A stretch of 64,000 nucleotides of DNA from Streptomyces antarcticus (GCF_026627255.1 NZ_JAPNLM010000001.1:589350-653349); one strand, 5' to 3'. Shown: positions 50,546 through 59,965, counted from the first letter of the stretch. The notes: a model not told the origin generated them from the letters alone. Program-made: numbers and translations.

Positions 50546-51482
50546 AGCGGATCCTCGGGTCGAGCACGGCGTAGAGCATGTCCACGGCCAGGTTGGCGAC
50601 GAGGTACACGATGATGAGCAGCGAGACGACGCCGACGATCACCGTGCCCTCCTTCCGGTAGACCGATTCGGCCAGCAGGCCGCCGATTCCGTGGATGTTG
50701 AAGATCTTCTCGGTGATGACGGCGCCGCCCATGAGGGAGCCGAGGTCCGCACCGAGGAAGGTGACGATCGGGATCAGCGCGTTGCGCAGGGCGTGGCGGC
50801 CCACGACGCGGCTGCGGGGCAGGCCCTTGGCGGTCGCGGTGCGCACGTAGTCGGCGCGCATGGTCTCCATCAGGCTGGTACGGGTCAGTCGTGCCACGTA
50901 CGCCAGGGAGGTCGAGGCGAGTACCAGCGCCGGGAGGAGGTAGGCGCGGATGCCGTCGGCCTCGTTGAAGGAGACGGGGAAGAAGTCGAAGCCGAAGTCG
51001 GTCTTGAGCTTCACGCCCAGGCTGAGCTGGAGCACGAAGCCGGTGACGAAGACCGGCACCGAGATGACCAGGAGGGTGGAGAGCAGCACCAGCTGGTCGA
51101 GGAACCTGCCGCGGCGCAGGGCCGCCATGATGCCGGCGAGCACGCCGACGACGGCCTCGATCGCGAAGGCGAGGAGGGCCAGGTTGACCGTGTAGGGGAA
51201 GGCTTCAGTGATCTTGTCCCACACCGAACGGCCGGTGAGCGTCTCGCCGAAGTTCCCCTGGGCGAGGTTGGTGATGTAGTGCCAGTACTGCGCCAGGAAC
51301 GATTCGTCGAGGTGGTACTTCTCGCGCAGCATCGCCGCGACGAGGGGGTCGGCCTTCTTCTCGCCGGCCAGCGCCTGGATCGGGTCGCCGGGAAGCTTGA
51401 AAGCCAGCCAGTAAATGAGGAACGTGGCACCGATCAGGACAGGGATCGCCTGTATGAGTCGGCGGATGAGGTAGCGGCCCAT
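50538..51482 (-). CDS. Oligopeptide ABC importer permease (OppB type), operon 1
   Basis: A 314-aa permease with six helices, canonical start MGRYLIRRLIQAIPVLIGAT, EAA motif in DYVRTATAKGLPRSRVVGRH, and end VLDPRIRYA. ATG 51480-51482. A 96-bp gap with a hairpin separates it from the binding-protein gene, unlike the 30-bp gap in operon 2. Confidence 0.92.
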   Translation of the reverse strand: MGRYLIRRLIQAIPVLIGATFLIYWLAFKLPGDPIQALAGEKKADPLVAAMLREKYHLDESFLAQYWHYITNLAQGNFGETLTGRSVWDKITEAFPYTVNLALLAFAIEAVVGVLAGIMAALRRGRFLDQLVLLSTLLVISVPVFVTGFVLQLSLGVKLKTDFGFDFFPVSFNEADGIRAYLLPALVLASTSLAYVARLTRTSLMETMRADYVRTATAKGLPRSRVVGRHALRNALIPIVTFLGADLGSLMGGAVITEKIFNIHGIGGLLAESVYRKEGTVIVGVVSLLIIVYLVANLAVDMLYAVLDPRIRYA

Positions 51483-51512
51483 CAGACCTCCAACAGAAGA
51501 GCAGGGGGAAGG

Positions 51513-51550
51513 GGCAGACAGGCGGAAACCTGCTTCCGCCTGCCCGCCCC
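51513..51550 (-). terminator. Intercistronic hairpin after binding-protein gene
   Basis: CAGGCGGAA (51519-51527) pairs with TTCCGCCTG (51534-51542) around ACCTGC, flanked by GGGGC/GCCCC-type pairing. Between the binding-protein gene and the permeases it probably acts as a partial terminator or mRNA stabiliser, giving excess binding protein over membrane subunits. Confidence 0.7.
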
Positions 51551-51578
51551 GTGTGTCCCCTTGGTGTGAAGAGGGGTG

Positions 51579-53201
51579 TTAGTTGCGCTCGACCTTGGCC
51601 AGGTCCATGCGGCCCTGGGCGTCGATCTCAACGTTCTTCACGGACTTGGAGTAGGCCGAAGAAGACATGTAGGTGAAGACCGGGATGTACGGCAGGTCCT
51701 TGATGATGACGTCATCGGCCTGCTGGTACAGCTTGAGGGCCTCCGCCGGGTCGGCGGTCTTGTCGGCCTGGTCAAGCAGGGTCTCGAACTCCTCGTTGAC
51801 GTAGGCGCCGTAGTTGGAGCCGTTGTCGATCGCGACCTTCGAGAAGATCGGACGGAGGTAGTTCTCGGCCGCCGGGTAGTCCATGGACCACGCCATGCGG
51901 AAGGCGCCCTTGTACTTCTGGTCGCCCAGCTCGGTCAGCATGTCGCCGAACTTGGTGAACGGCTTGGCGGTGACCTCGATGCCGAGGTTCGCCTTCAGCT
52001 GGTTGGCGACGGCCTCGATCCACTCCTTGTGGCCGCCGTCGGCGTTGTAGCCGAGCTCGATCTTGTTGCCCGGGATGCCGCCGGCCTGGGTGTAGAGCTC
52101 CTTGGCCTTGGTCGGGTTGTAGGTGCCGACCTCGCCCAGCGCGCCCTTGCGGTAACCCGGGATGAGCGGGTTGATGAAGTCGTCCGCCGGCTTGCGGGTG
52201 CCGTTGAAGATGGTCTTCGTGATGGCGTCCCGGTCGATGGCCATCGAGATGGCCTTGCGGATCTCGACCTTGCCGAACGCCTCGGGGTTCGTCTTCAGCG
52301 GGAGACCGATGTAGCCGACGCCGGACTCGGGCTTGTAGATGTAGCGGTCGCCGAACTCCTGCGAAACGCTGGCCATCGCGGAGACGGGGAGCTTGTCGAC
52401 GATCTGGAGCGTGTCGGCGCGCAGGTCGTTGTACGCGGTGTCCAGGTTGTCGTAGATCTTGAAGGTGACGCCCTGGAGCTTGGCGCGACCCTCGGCCGGG
52501 TACTTGTCGTACCGCTTGACCTTGATCTGCTTGTTGTGCTCCCAGACACCGTCCATCTGGAAGGCGCCGTTGCCGATCGGGGCCTCGCCGAACTTCTTCG
52601 GGTCGGCGTCGAAGGCCTTCGGCAGCGGGTAGAAGGCGTTGTAGCCCAGCATGGTCTTGAACTGGGAGAACGGGGCCTTCAGCTTGACGGTGAAGGTCTT
52701 CTCGTCGACGACCTTCAGGCCCTTGAGCTCGGTGGCGGTGGGCTTCTTGTCCTTGCCCGGCGCCAGCTCGTCGGAGCCTTCGATCTTCGCGAAGAACGGC
52801 AGGCCCTCAGCGGCGTTGTCCTGGTTGGCACCCCAGTTCCAGGCGCGGACGAACGACTGCGCGTCGACCTTGTCGCCGTTGTGGAAGGTGTAGCCGTCCT
52901 TGAGCTTGATGGTCCAGGTCTGCGAGTCCGTGGTGTCGATGGACTCGGCGACCGCGAGCTGCGTCTCGTTGGTCTTGTTGTCGTACTGCACCAGACCGGT
53001 GAAGAGCGCGTTGAGAACCTCCGCGCCCTCGGACTCGGCGGTGTTCTGACCCACAAGACCGTGCTGCGGCTCGCCGAGCACGACGGTGATGCTGCCACCG
53101 GCACTGCTGCCGGAGTCGTCCTTGCCGGTACCACAAGCCGTGGCAGCCATCGCCACGACGACGGCACCCGCGACCCACTTGGCGCTCGTTGCTCCGCGCA
53201 T
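51579..53201 (-). CDS. Oligopeptide-binding lipoprotein, operon 1
   Basis: A 540-aa SBP_bac_5 lipoprotein. The signal peptide MRGATSAKWVAGAVVVAMAA ends in a lipobox ATAC (Cys about residue 23). Mature motifs include LKDGYTFHNGDKVDAQSFV and VKRYDKYPAEGR. GAGGAGG upstream sets the ATG at 53199-53201. This gene sits next to typA, the bldK position in S. coelicolor, so it may be the BldKB orthologue; however, as I recall, bldK begins with a permease gene, and this operon begins with the binding protein, so I do not assign the name. Confidence 0.9.
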   Translation of the reverse strand: MRGATSAKWVAGAVVVAMAATACGTGKDDSGSSAGGSITVVLGEPQHGLVGQNTAESEGAEVLNALFTGLVQYDNKTNETQLAVAESIDTTDSQTWTIKLKDGYTFHNGDKVDAQSFVRAWNWGANQDNAAEGLPFFAKIEGSDELAPGKDKKPTATELKGLKVVDEKTFTVKLKAPFSQFKTMLGYNAFYPLPKAFDADPKKFGEAPIGNGAFQMDGVWEHNKQIKVKRYDKYPAEGRAKLQGVTFKIYDNLDTAYNDLRADTLQIVDKLPVSAMASVSQEFGDRYIYKPESGVGYIGLPLKTNPEAFGKVEIRKAISMAIDRDAITKTIFNGTRKPADDFINPLIPGYRKGALGEVGTYNPTKAKELYTQAGGIPGNKIELGYNADGGHKEWIEAVANQLKANLGIEVTAKPFTKFGDMLTELGDQKYKGAFRMAWSMDYPAAENYLRPIFSKVAIDNGSNYGAYVNEEFETLLDQADKTADPAEALKLYQQADDVIIKDLPYIPVFTYMSSSAYSKSVKNVEIDAQGRMDLAKVERN

Positions 53202-53546
53202 GGGTAATTGCCTCCTCAGGAGTCACTGTCGATAAGTGAAGGGCCCGGCTGCGCTGACACCCCTGACAGCGAAATCCGGCCCCATCGTGCGTGCTCGTGA
53301 GTCGGCGCTCCCCACAGCGCATGACCCATTGACCCGAGCTCAATGGAGCCATCCTCAGGGACGCCCAGACCGTAAACCACACTTAAGTGGTCTCGTTTTC
53401 ACAACATCACCGCATGACCAAAACCCGAAATCCGGACAAACGGATAGGAGACAGACACGTGCGAAACGGACGGTTAGCTCACCTTCCGGAGTGTCACGGT
53501 CGGTATGCGGACGCCTGAACCAAAAAATCCGATTGACAAAAGCGAA
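53202..53546 (-). promoter_or_regulatory. Upstream region of operon 1
   Basis: 345 bp, clearly AT-richer than the genes. It contains two inverted repeats: CCATTGA/TCAATGG (53326-53332, 53340-53346) and CCAC-ACTTAA-GTGG near 53379-53392. These are plausible operators for the importer operon; the exact promoter could not be placed. Confidence 0.5.
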
Positions 53547-53585
53547 CAGCCCCTCCCGTCACGGACTCCGTGACGGGAGGGGCTG
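53547..53585 (-). terminator. typA terminator
   Basis: An 18-bp perfect stem CAGCCCCTCCCGTCACGG (53547-53564) and CCGTGACGGGAGGGGCTG (53568-53585) with a 3-nt loop, followed on the minus strand by TTCGC; it separates typA from operon 1. Confidence 0.92.
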
Positions 53586-53661
53586 TCGATTCCCGCGGGT
53601 GTTTCGGCCACCCCATGCGCCGCGCAAGCGGCACACGGGGTACAGCCGGACTACTCCGGTA

Positions 53662-55566
53662 CTACTTGGCGGACTTGGCGCGCGAAGCGGTGCGCGAGCG
53701 GTCCTTCTGGTCCAGGACGACCTTGCGGATGCGGACGGCCTCCGGGGTCACCTCGACGCACTCGTCGTCGCGGCAGAACTCGAGGGACTGCTCCAGCGAG
53801 AGCTTGCGCGGGGGCACCACGTTCTCGGTGTTGTCCGCGGAAGCCGCACGCATGTTGGTGAGCTTCTTCTCCTTGGTGATGTTCACGTCCATGTCATCGG
53901 AGCGCGAGTTCTCGCCGATGATCATGCCCTCGTACACCTCGGTGCCGGGGTCGGTGAACAGGACGCCGCGCTCCTGGAGGTTGATCATCGCGAACGGCGT
54001 GACCGAGCCGGAGCGGTCGGCGACCAGGGAACCGTTGTTACGGGTCACCAGCGGGCCGAACCACGGCTCGTGGCCCTCGTGGATGGAGTGGGCGATGCCG
54101 GTGCCGCGCGTGCCCGTCAGGAACTCCGTACGGAAGCCGATGAGGCCGCGGGACGGGACGACGAACTCCATGCGGACCCAGCCGGAGCCGTGGTTCGACA
54201 TGTTGTCCATGCGGCCCTTGCGGACGCCCATGAGCTGCGTGACCGCGCCCATGTGCTCCTCGGGGACGTCGATCGTCATGCGCTCGACCGGCTCGTGCAC
54301 CTTGCCGTCGATCTCCTGCGTGACGACCTGCGGCTTGCCGATGGTCAGCTCGAAGCCCTCGCGGCGCATCTGCTCGACCAGGATGGCGAGCGCGAGCTCA
54401 CCGCGGCCCTGGACCTCCCAGGCGTCCGGGCGCTCGGTGTCGAGGACGCGGAGCGAGACGTTGCCGACCAGCTCGCGGTCGAGACGGTCCTTGACCTGGC
54501 GGGCGGTGACCTTGCGGTCCTTGACCGCGGACTTGGCGTCCGCGCCCTTGCCGCTGCCGCCGCGGCCGACCATCGGGGAGGTGTTCGTACCGATCGTCAT
54601 GGAGATCGCCGGCTCGTCGACCGAGATCAGCGGGAGCGCGATCGGGTTCTCCGGGTCGGCGAGGGTCTCGCCGATCATGATGTCGGGGAAGCCGGCGACC
54701 GCGCAGATGTCACCCGGGCCCGCCACCTCGGCCGGCTTGCGGGTGAGCGCCTCGGTCATCATCAGCTCGGTGATGCGGACGTTGGAGATGGTGCCGTCAC
54801 GCTTGATCCACGCGACCGTCTGGCCCTTGCGCAGCTCGCCCTGCTCGACGCGGACGAGCGCGATGCGGCCGAGGAAGTTGTCGGCGTCCAGGTTGGTGAC
54901 GTGGGCCTGGAGGGGGGCCTCCTCGTCGTACACCGGGGCCGGGACGTGCTCCAGGATGGTGGAGAAGAAGGGCTCCAGGCTGTCGCTGTCCGGGGGGACG
55001 GTGCCGTCCGCGGGCTTGGTCAGCGAGGCGACGCCGTCACGGCCGCAGGCGTAGACGATCGGGAACTCGATCTGCTCCTCGTCCGCGTCCAGGTCCAGGA
55101 AGAGGTCGTACGTCTCGTTGACGACCTCGTCGATCCGGGAGTCGGGACGGTCCGTCTTGTTGATGCAGAGGATGACCGGCAGCTTCTGCTGCAGAGCCTT
55201 CCGCAGGACGAAGCGGGTCTGGGGCAGCGGACCCTCGGAGGCGTCCACCAGCAGGACGACGGCGTCCACCATCGACAGACCGCGCTCGACCTCGCCACCG
55301 AAGTCGGCGTGACCGGGGGTGTCGATGATGTTGATCGTGATCGGGGCCCCCCCGTCCTTGGGGTGGTACTTCACCGCCGTGTTCTTGGCGAGGATCGTGA
55401 TGCCCTTTTCACGCTCCAGGTCGTTCGAGTCCATCATGCGGTCGTCGAGGTGCTGGTGGGCGGCGAAGGCACCGGCCTGCTTGAGCATGGCATCGACGAT
55501 GGTCGTCTTGCCATGGTCGACGTGGGCGACGATGGCGACGTTACGGATGTCGTGGCGCGTGGGCAC
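53662..55566 (-). CDS. typA: Ribosome-associated GTPase TypA/BipA
   Basis: A 634-aa translational GTPase. G1 AHVDHGKTT, switch [14 protein letters not shown] and NKTD are near the N-terminus, then domain II, an EF-G-like domain III/V and the TypA-specific C-terminal domain with [20 protein letters not shown]. It acts in ribosome assembly or stress adaptation. GTG 55564-55566 has GGGAG ten bases upstream and gives the standard family length. It is followed by its own terminator. As in mycobacteria (Rv1165), an LpqW-like gene is adjacent. Confidence 0.95.
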   Translation of the reverse strand: MPTRHDIRNVAIVAHVDHGKTTIVDAMLKQAGAFAAHQHLDDRMMDSNDLEREKGITILAKNTAVKYHPKDGGAPITINIIDTPGHADFGGEVERGLSMVDAVVLLVDASEGPLPQTRFVLRKALQQKLPVILCINKTDRPDSRIDEVVNETYDLFLDLDADEEQIEFPIVYACGRDGVASLTKPADGTVPPDSDSLEPFFSTILEHVPAPVYDEEAPLQAHVTNLDADNFLGRIALVRVEQGELRKGQTVAWIKRDGTISNVRITELMMTEALTRKPAEVAGPGDICAVAGFPDIMIGETLADPENPIALPLISVDEPAISMTIGTNTSPMVGRGGSGKGADAKSAVKDRKVTARQVKDRLDRELVGNVSLRVLDTERPDAWEVQGRGELALAILVEQMRREGFELTIGKPQVVTQEIDGKVHEPVERMTIDVPEEHMGAVTQLMGVRKGRMDNMSNHGSGWVRMEFVVPSRGLIGFRTEFLTGTRGTGIAHSIHEGHEPWFGPLVTRNNGSLVADRSGSVTPFAMINLQERGVLFTDPGTEVYEGMIIGENSRSDDMDVNITKEKKLTNMRAASADNTENVVPPRKLSLEQSLEFCRDDECVEVTPEAVRIRKVVLDQKDRSRTASRAKSAK

Positions 55567-55793
55567 TTCGGCGCTTCTCCCGGGATCGTGGATGGCGTCG
55601 CGTACGGCCTGGCACGCGCGCCTCGACCGGGCGGAAACCTGCCACGGCCTTACCCCATCGTACGTCGCGCAGCGGGAACCGCCTGCCGGGGGGTCTGTCA
55701 AGAGGCCGGACGAATGAGGGCGGCCGAGGGTTGGGTGGGGTGACTCGACCGCCCGTCCAGCCGGTGTTCATGCGGGTCAACGGGTATTCACGA

Positions 55794-55823
55794 CCTTGCC
55801 CGCCGGGGATCCGGCGGGCAAGG
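55794..55823 (-). terminator. Terminator of the LpqW-like gene
   Basis: A 13-bp perfect stem CCTTGCCCGCCGG (55794-55806) and CCGGCGGGCAAGG (55811-55823) around GGAT, downstream of the gene ending at 55938. The rest of 55567-55937 holds the typA promoter region, including a TTGACA hexamer near 55700 on the minus strand, and nothing gene-like. Confidence 0.85.
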
Positions 55824-55937
55824 AACTTGAGTCACTTCTGAGCTTGTGACTCGCCGGTCAACCTCTCTGGAACCGGTTTGTCACTACTTCTTCCCGCCTT
55901 CTTCCCGCGCGCTTCCCGCGGTCCTCCCCCGCCCCTC

Positions 55938-58361
55938 CTACTTCCGCCTGTCCTTGGCGGGCGAAGCCTTCTTCCACCCGATGTCCTGGAAGCGCGGGGC
56001 ACCGAGGCCGAAGGCGCCGGCGTTGACCAGGCTCGGCTTGGCGGCCACCAGCTCCGGGCGCTGGTAGAGCGGGATGGAGCCGGCGGCGGCCCAGATCCGG
56101 GCGTCCGCCTTGCGCACCAGCTCCCGCGACTGCTCCTCGTCCAGCTCGCCGACGGCCTGGTCGAAGAGCTGGTCGATGTGGTCGGTGCCGACCCGGGTGT
56201 AGTTCTGTTCGACGAGCAGCGAGCCGTCCGCGGCCGGCTCCGGCTTCGCGAAGATCGGCCGGGCGTCGGTGGCGGGGTAGGCGGTCGCCGGCCACGAGTA
56301 CAGGGCCAGGTCGTACTGGCCCGAGGCGATGTGGTCCTTGAAGAAGCTCTCGTCGGCCACCTTGGTGATCTCGGTGCTCACCCCGACCTTCCGCAGCATC
56401 TGGCTGATCCGCTCGCCGACCGCGCGCAGCGGCTCCGAGCCGGGACCCGCCGGGAGGACGAACCGCAGGGCCAGTGCCTTGCCGTCCTTGGCGAGCGTCG
56501 AGCCGGAGGTACGGTTCGCTCGCTTCGCCGGGGGCGGGGAGGTCGGGACCCCCTCGGCCGCGTCCACCTCGGCCGTCCCGGCAGCCTCGGCGTCGAGAGC
56601 CGGGCCGCGCTTGCCGTCGTCCACTGCCGCGGCCGCCGCGGCCTGGGTCAGCAGCGAGGCCCGCTGGTCGGCGGCGAACGGCGCGGGGGCCAGCACCGGG
56701 GAGGGGCCGTCCTGCTCCGGCCGCGCGCCCGGGGCGAAGGCGTCGGCGTCGACGATCTCGCCGTCGGGGGCGTGCCGCGGGTCCTCGGCGACGAGCCCGT
56801 CGCCGCCCGGGCCGTGGTCGCGGGCCGCCGCGTCCAGGCGCGCGGCCACCGACAGCGGGTCGCCGTTGCGCCCGTCGTCCTGGCCGACGATGTAGAGGCC
56901 GTCGTTCCCGGTGCCCGGGCCCGACGGGGTCTTCGCGTCGTCCTTGCCCGCGTTCTCGGCGCCCGCCTCGGCGCCGGCCGGCTCGGTGAGCCTGCCGCCG
57001 GGGCGCCATCCCGCGTCCGCCAGGAGGGCCTGGGCCGCCTGGGTGTCCTGGCTGCCGAGGGCGCCGCTGTTGTCGGCGTACGCCCGCTGCCCGGCGAGGG
57101 CCACGTGGCTGCCGACGGGCTTGGCCGGCAGGCCGAGCGGCTTCAGTACGATCTCGGCCAGCGTCTTGCGGTCCAGGGCGCGGGCGATGGCCCGGCGGAC
57201 CCGCTCGTCCGCCAGCGGGCCGGAGGCCCCGTTCATCGCGAGCTGCGTGTAGGCCGGCTCCAGGGACTTGCGGACGGTGAAGGTACGCAGGGCCGCCTGC
57301 TCGTCGGCGTACCGCTTGACCGCTTCGGCGTTCTTCTGGCGGGACTCGTGCTCGGCGGCGGCCTTGCCCTGGTCCGCGCCGAAGGCGATCGCCCACGACA
57401 GGGTGGCCTGCGCCGCCGTCAGGGAGGTGCCCGGACCGTGGGCCGGAGCCCCGCCCGAGCCCGCGGCGGTGCCCGCGGCGCCGCTCCGGCCGGCGTCCCG
57501 GCGGGCCAGCTCGATCCGGTCGGCGCCCGCACGGTCGATCTCCGCCAGGTCGATCTTCCCGGCGGCCAGCGCGGCCGGCCGGTCGGCCCGCGGCACGGCC
57601 GTCAGCACCAGCGAGTCCAGCTTGGCCGTCTTGCCCCACCAGCGGGGGTTGCGGGTCAGGGCGACGGAACCGGTCTTCTTGTCGATCGCGCCGAGGTTGA
57701 AGGGGCCCGCGGTGACCTTGAGGGCCCCTCGCGCGCCTTCGTTGAAGGCGTCCGGGGTGCCGGTGACCTGCTTGGGGTAGAGCGGGGTGAACAGCGAGCG
57801 CCAGTCGGCGTACGGCTTGGCGAAGGTGACCTTGACCTCCAGGTCGGTCTTGCCGCGCTCGATCTTCTCGATCCGCTCGTAGCCCGCGTTCCGGGCCGTC
57901 CAGTACGCCGAGTCCTTGCCGTTGAGGGCCCGCCACTGCGCGAGGAAATCGGCGGCGCCGATCTCGCGGCCGTCGCTCCACACCGCCTGCTGGTGCAGCT
58001 TGTACAGGACGACCTGCTTGGGCTCGCGCTCGACGACCTCCGCCTTCTCCAAGTAGTCGGGATTGGCCACCGGCCGGCCCTTGCCGTCCAGCACGAACAG
58101 CTGGGGCAGCACGGCCCCGGCGATCCGGCCGGTGGTGGCGTCCGCGTCGGCCTGGAAGGTGTTCAGGGTCGCCGGGAGGGCGTCCACCGCCCAGCGCAGC
58201 ACACCCCCGTCGGCGACCCGGTCACGGGCGGTCGTGGCGATGTCCTGCCCTGCGGCGGCAGGGCCGCCCTCGTCGTCGCCCGCGCCGCAGCCCGTGAGCA
58301 GCGGCAGCGCGAGGACTCCCGAGGTCAGGAGCGCCAAGGACCTGCGCCTTCTCTGGGACAT
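55938..58361 (-). CDS. LpqW-like ABC-type solute-binding lipoprotein
   Basis: An 807-aa lipoprotein with SBP_bac_5 fold. The signal peptide RRRSLALLTSGVLALPLLTG ends in a lipobox LTGC (Cys about residue 25). The mature fold is recognisable in LKVTAGPFNLG-like and QNYTRVGTDHIDQLFDQAV segments. It is much longer than usual because of a disordered Ala/Asp/Gly-rich insertion around residues 470-645. No permease or ATPase genes accompany it. Mycobacterial LpqW (Rv1166), beside typA as here, steers lipoglycan synthesis; that role is not established for Streptomyces. ATG 58359-58361. Confidence 0.85.
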   Translation of the reverse strand: MSQRRRRSLALLTSGVLALPLLTGCGAGDDEGGPAAAGQDIATTARDRVADGGVLRWAVDALPATLNTFQADADATTGRIAGAVLPQLFVLDGKGRPVANPDYLEKAEVVEREPKQVVLYKLHQQAVWSDGREIGAADFLAQWRALNGKDSAYWTARNAGYERIEKIERGKTDLEVKVTFAKPYADWRSLFTPLYPKQVTGTPDAFNEGARGALKVTAGPFNLGAIDKKTGSVALTRNPRWWGKTAKLDSLVLTAVPRADRPAALAAGKIDLAEIDRAGADRIELARRDAGRSGAAGTAAGSGGAPAHGPGTSLTAAQATLSWAIAFGADQGKAAAEHESRQKNAEAVKRYADEQAALRTFTVRKSLEPAYTQLAMNGASGPLADERVRRAIARALDRKTLAEIVLKPLGLPAKPVGSHVALAGQRAYADNSGALGSQDTQAAQALLADAGWRPGGRLTEPAGAEAGAENAGKDDAKTPSGPGTGNDGLYIVGQDDGRNGDPLSVAARLDAAARDHGPGGDGLVAEDPRHAPDGEIVDADAFAPGARPEQDGPSPVLAPAPFAADQRASLLTQAAAAAAVDDGKRGPALDAEAAGTAEVDAAEGVPTSPPPAKRANRTSGSTLAKDGKALALRFVLPAGPGSEPLRAVGERISQMLRKVGVSTEITKVADESFFKDHIASGQYDLALYSWPATAYPATDARPIFAKPEPAADGSLLVEQNYTRVGTDHIDQLFDQAVGELDEEQSRELVRKADARIWAAAGSIPLYQRPELVAAKPSLVNAGAFGLGAPRFQDIGWKKASPAKDRRK

Positions 58362-58707
58362 GGGTCGTACCTCCGGGGGCGGGGCGTGGGGGAAGCATGA
58401 TCACGTCTGGCGGTATATGGAGCTGATCACACCGGTTGCCGGAACCCACTGAAATCGACGGCCCCCCACACCCCCCGCAGCCGCCTCGCGCCACGCCGCC
58501 AACCCCACCCGTGCGGACCAATCCGGACCGCGGAACGGGTGCGGGTTCCCCCGGAAGAGGGAGAAACCGGGTGCGGGGGGGGCGCACGGATCGCGCCTGC
58601 GCGCCCGCAATCGCTGCACGTCCCTTCACACCGGGGACAGGAGGCGCAACACTCTCAGGCGCACATGAGCACTGCCACCGCACCCCGCGGAAGTGAGGGC
58701 AAGAATC
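58362..58707. promoter_or_regulatory. Divergent intergenic region
   Basis: 346 bp between the LpqW-like gene (-) and the small gene (+). GCGGTATATGGAGCTGATCAC near 58408 holds a possible TATA-type -10 for the minus strand; TGATCA occurs twice about 28 bp apart. The remainder is C-rich with no gene visible. Confidence 0.4.
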
Positions 58708-58968
58708 ATGTCCCTGCACGACTCACCGCACGACGCACCGCACGACCCACCGCACGACGAGCAGAAGGCCGTACGGCGCGACCTCGACGAGCTGACGCGA
58801 AGGGTCGAGCTGCTGGAGCGTCAGGCGGGGCGGGCCAGACCCGCGGGCCCGCCCGCCGCGCCCGACCCGTCCCTGATGGTGACGGTCCCGGACACCCCGT
58901 ACGACAGCAGCCTGTGGACGGACTCCGACGACGAGGGCCTCGGCGCCCGCGACCGCCGCGCCCCCTGA
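58708..58968 (+). CDS. Small protein with His-Asp repeats
   Basis: An 86-aa protein. The N-terminus has four HDxP-type units (HDSPHDAPHDPPHDE) encoded by 12-bp repeats at 58717-58752; a helix DLDELTRRVELLERQ likely to form a coiled coil follows, and the tail is disordered, with PDTPYDSSLW. Histidine-aspartate repeats suggest metal binding, which is speculative. ATG 58708; GTG 58693 is an alternative. It precedes the sdh operon on the same strand (171-bp gap) and I do not recognise it. Confidence 0.6.
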   Translation: MSLHDSPHDAPHDPPHDEQKAVRRDLDELTRRVELLERQAGRARPAGPPAAPDPSLMVTVPDTPYDSSLWTDSDDEGLGARDRRAP

Positions 58969-59139
58969 CGCGGGCCCCTGCCTCCTGACACGGGCCACCG
59001 CCCCGTGACGCCGTGGGGCCCTTGCCCCGTACGCGGGCCCCCTTCCGGCCCCGCGCGCGGACCCGAACCCCATCTGGCCCGGCCGCCCCGGCGGCCGGGT
59101 CTCCTGGGCCACCCCTCATCACTCCACCCGGAGTCCCCT

Positions 59140-59964
59140 TTGGCCACAGGCACGGAACCACCCCAACAGCGCCCCTCCGGCGTCCACGGCGCCTCGCGGG
59201 CCGCCATCGCCGCCCGGCACCTGCGGACCGACCGGTGGTGGCTGGCCCCGGCCGGCACCGCGGCCGGGCTGTTCGCCTTCATCGTCTACTCGACCTGGCG
59301 GGCCTTCGCCAACGCCGACTACTACGCGGCCCCGTACGTCTCGCCGTTCTACTCCCCGTGCCTCGCGGAGAACTGCCAGGAGATGCGCGGCGGCCCCAAC
59401 TGGGACCTGTTCGGCAGCTGGTGGGGCTTGTCCCCCGCGCTGCTGGTCCTGATCTTCCCCCTCGGCTTCCGGCTGACCTGCTACTACTACCGCAAGGCCT
59501 ACTACCGGGGCTTCTGGGCCTCACCGCCCGCCTGCGCCGTCGCCGAGCCGCACGCGGCGTACACCGGGGAGACCCGCTTCCCGCTGGTCTTCCAGAACGC
59601 GCACCGCTACTTCTTCTACGCGGCGGTCCCGGTCGCGGGCATCCTCACGTACGACACGGTGCTGACCTTCCGCGACGAGCACTACGCCTGGGGCCACATG
59701 GGCCTCGGAACGCTGCTGTTCCTCGTCAACATCGCCCTGATCTGGGCGTACACGCTGTCGTGCCACTCCTGTCGGCACATCATGGGCGGCAAGCTCAAGC
59801 ACTTCTCGAAGCACCCGGTGCGCTACCGGCTGTGGGGCTGGGTCAGCCGGCTCAACGCCCGCCACATGCAGCTGGCCTGGGCCTCCCTGATCAGCGTCGC
59901 GCTCTGCGACTTCTACGTCTATCTGGTGGCCAGCGGCGCCTTCACCGACCCGAGGATCTTCTGA
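59140..59964 (+). CDS. sdhC: Succinate dehydrogenase membrane subunit (Sdh1 type)
   Basis: A 274-aa membrane protein with five to six helices, placed directly before sdhA. Its size and type match the single large membrane subunit of actinobacterial Sdh1 (Rv0249c, recalled). His residues in NAHRYFFYA, LSCHSCRHIM and ARHMQLAW are candidates for haem ligands. CLAENCQE and a CHSC pair are also seen. TTG 59140 with GGAG six bases upstream is the chosen start. It anchors the complex and reduces menaquinone. The stop is 1 bp before sdhA. Confidence 0.8.
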   Translation: MATGTEPPQQRPSGVHGASRAAIAARHLRTDRWWLAPAGTAAGLFAFIVYSTWRAFANADYYAAPYVSPFYSPCLAENCQEMRGGPNWDLFGSWWGLSPALLVLIFPLGFRLTCYYYRKAYYRGFWASPPACAVAEPHAAYTGETRFPLVFQNAHRYFFYAAVPVAGILTYDTVLTFRDEHYAWGHMGLGTLLFLVNIALIWAYTLSCHSCRHIMGGKLKHFSKHPVRYRLWGWVSRLNARHMQLAWASLISVALCDFYVYLVASGAFTDPRIF

Positions 59965-59965
59965 G

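Noticed and set aside
47481..53201. Assignment of bldKA-bldKE gene names
   Set aside because: Position is suggestive, but the gene order differs from my recollection of bldK and two paralogous operons are present, so orthology is unresolved.
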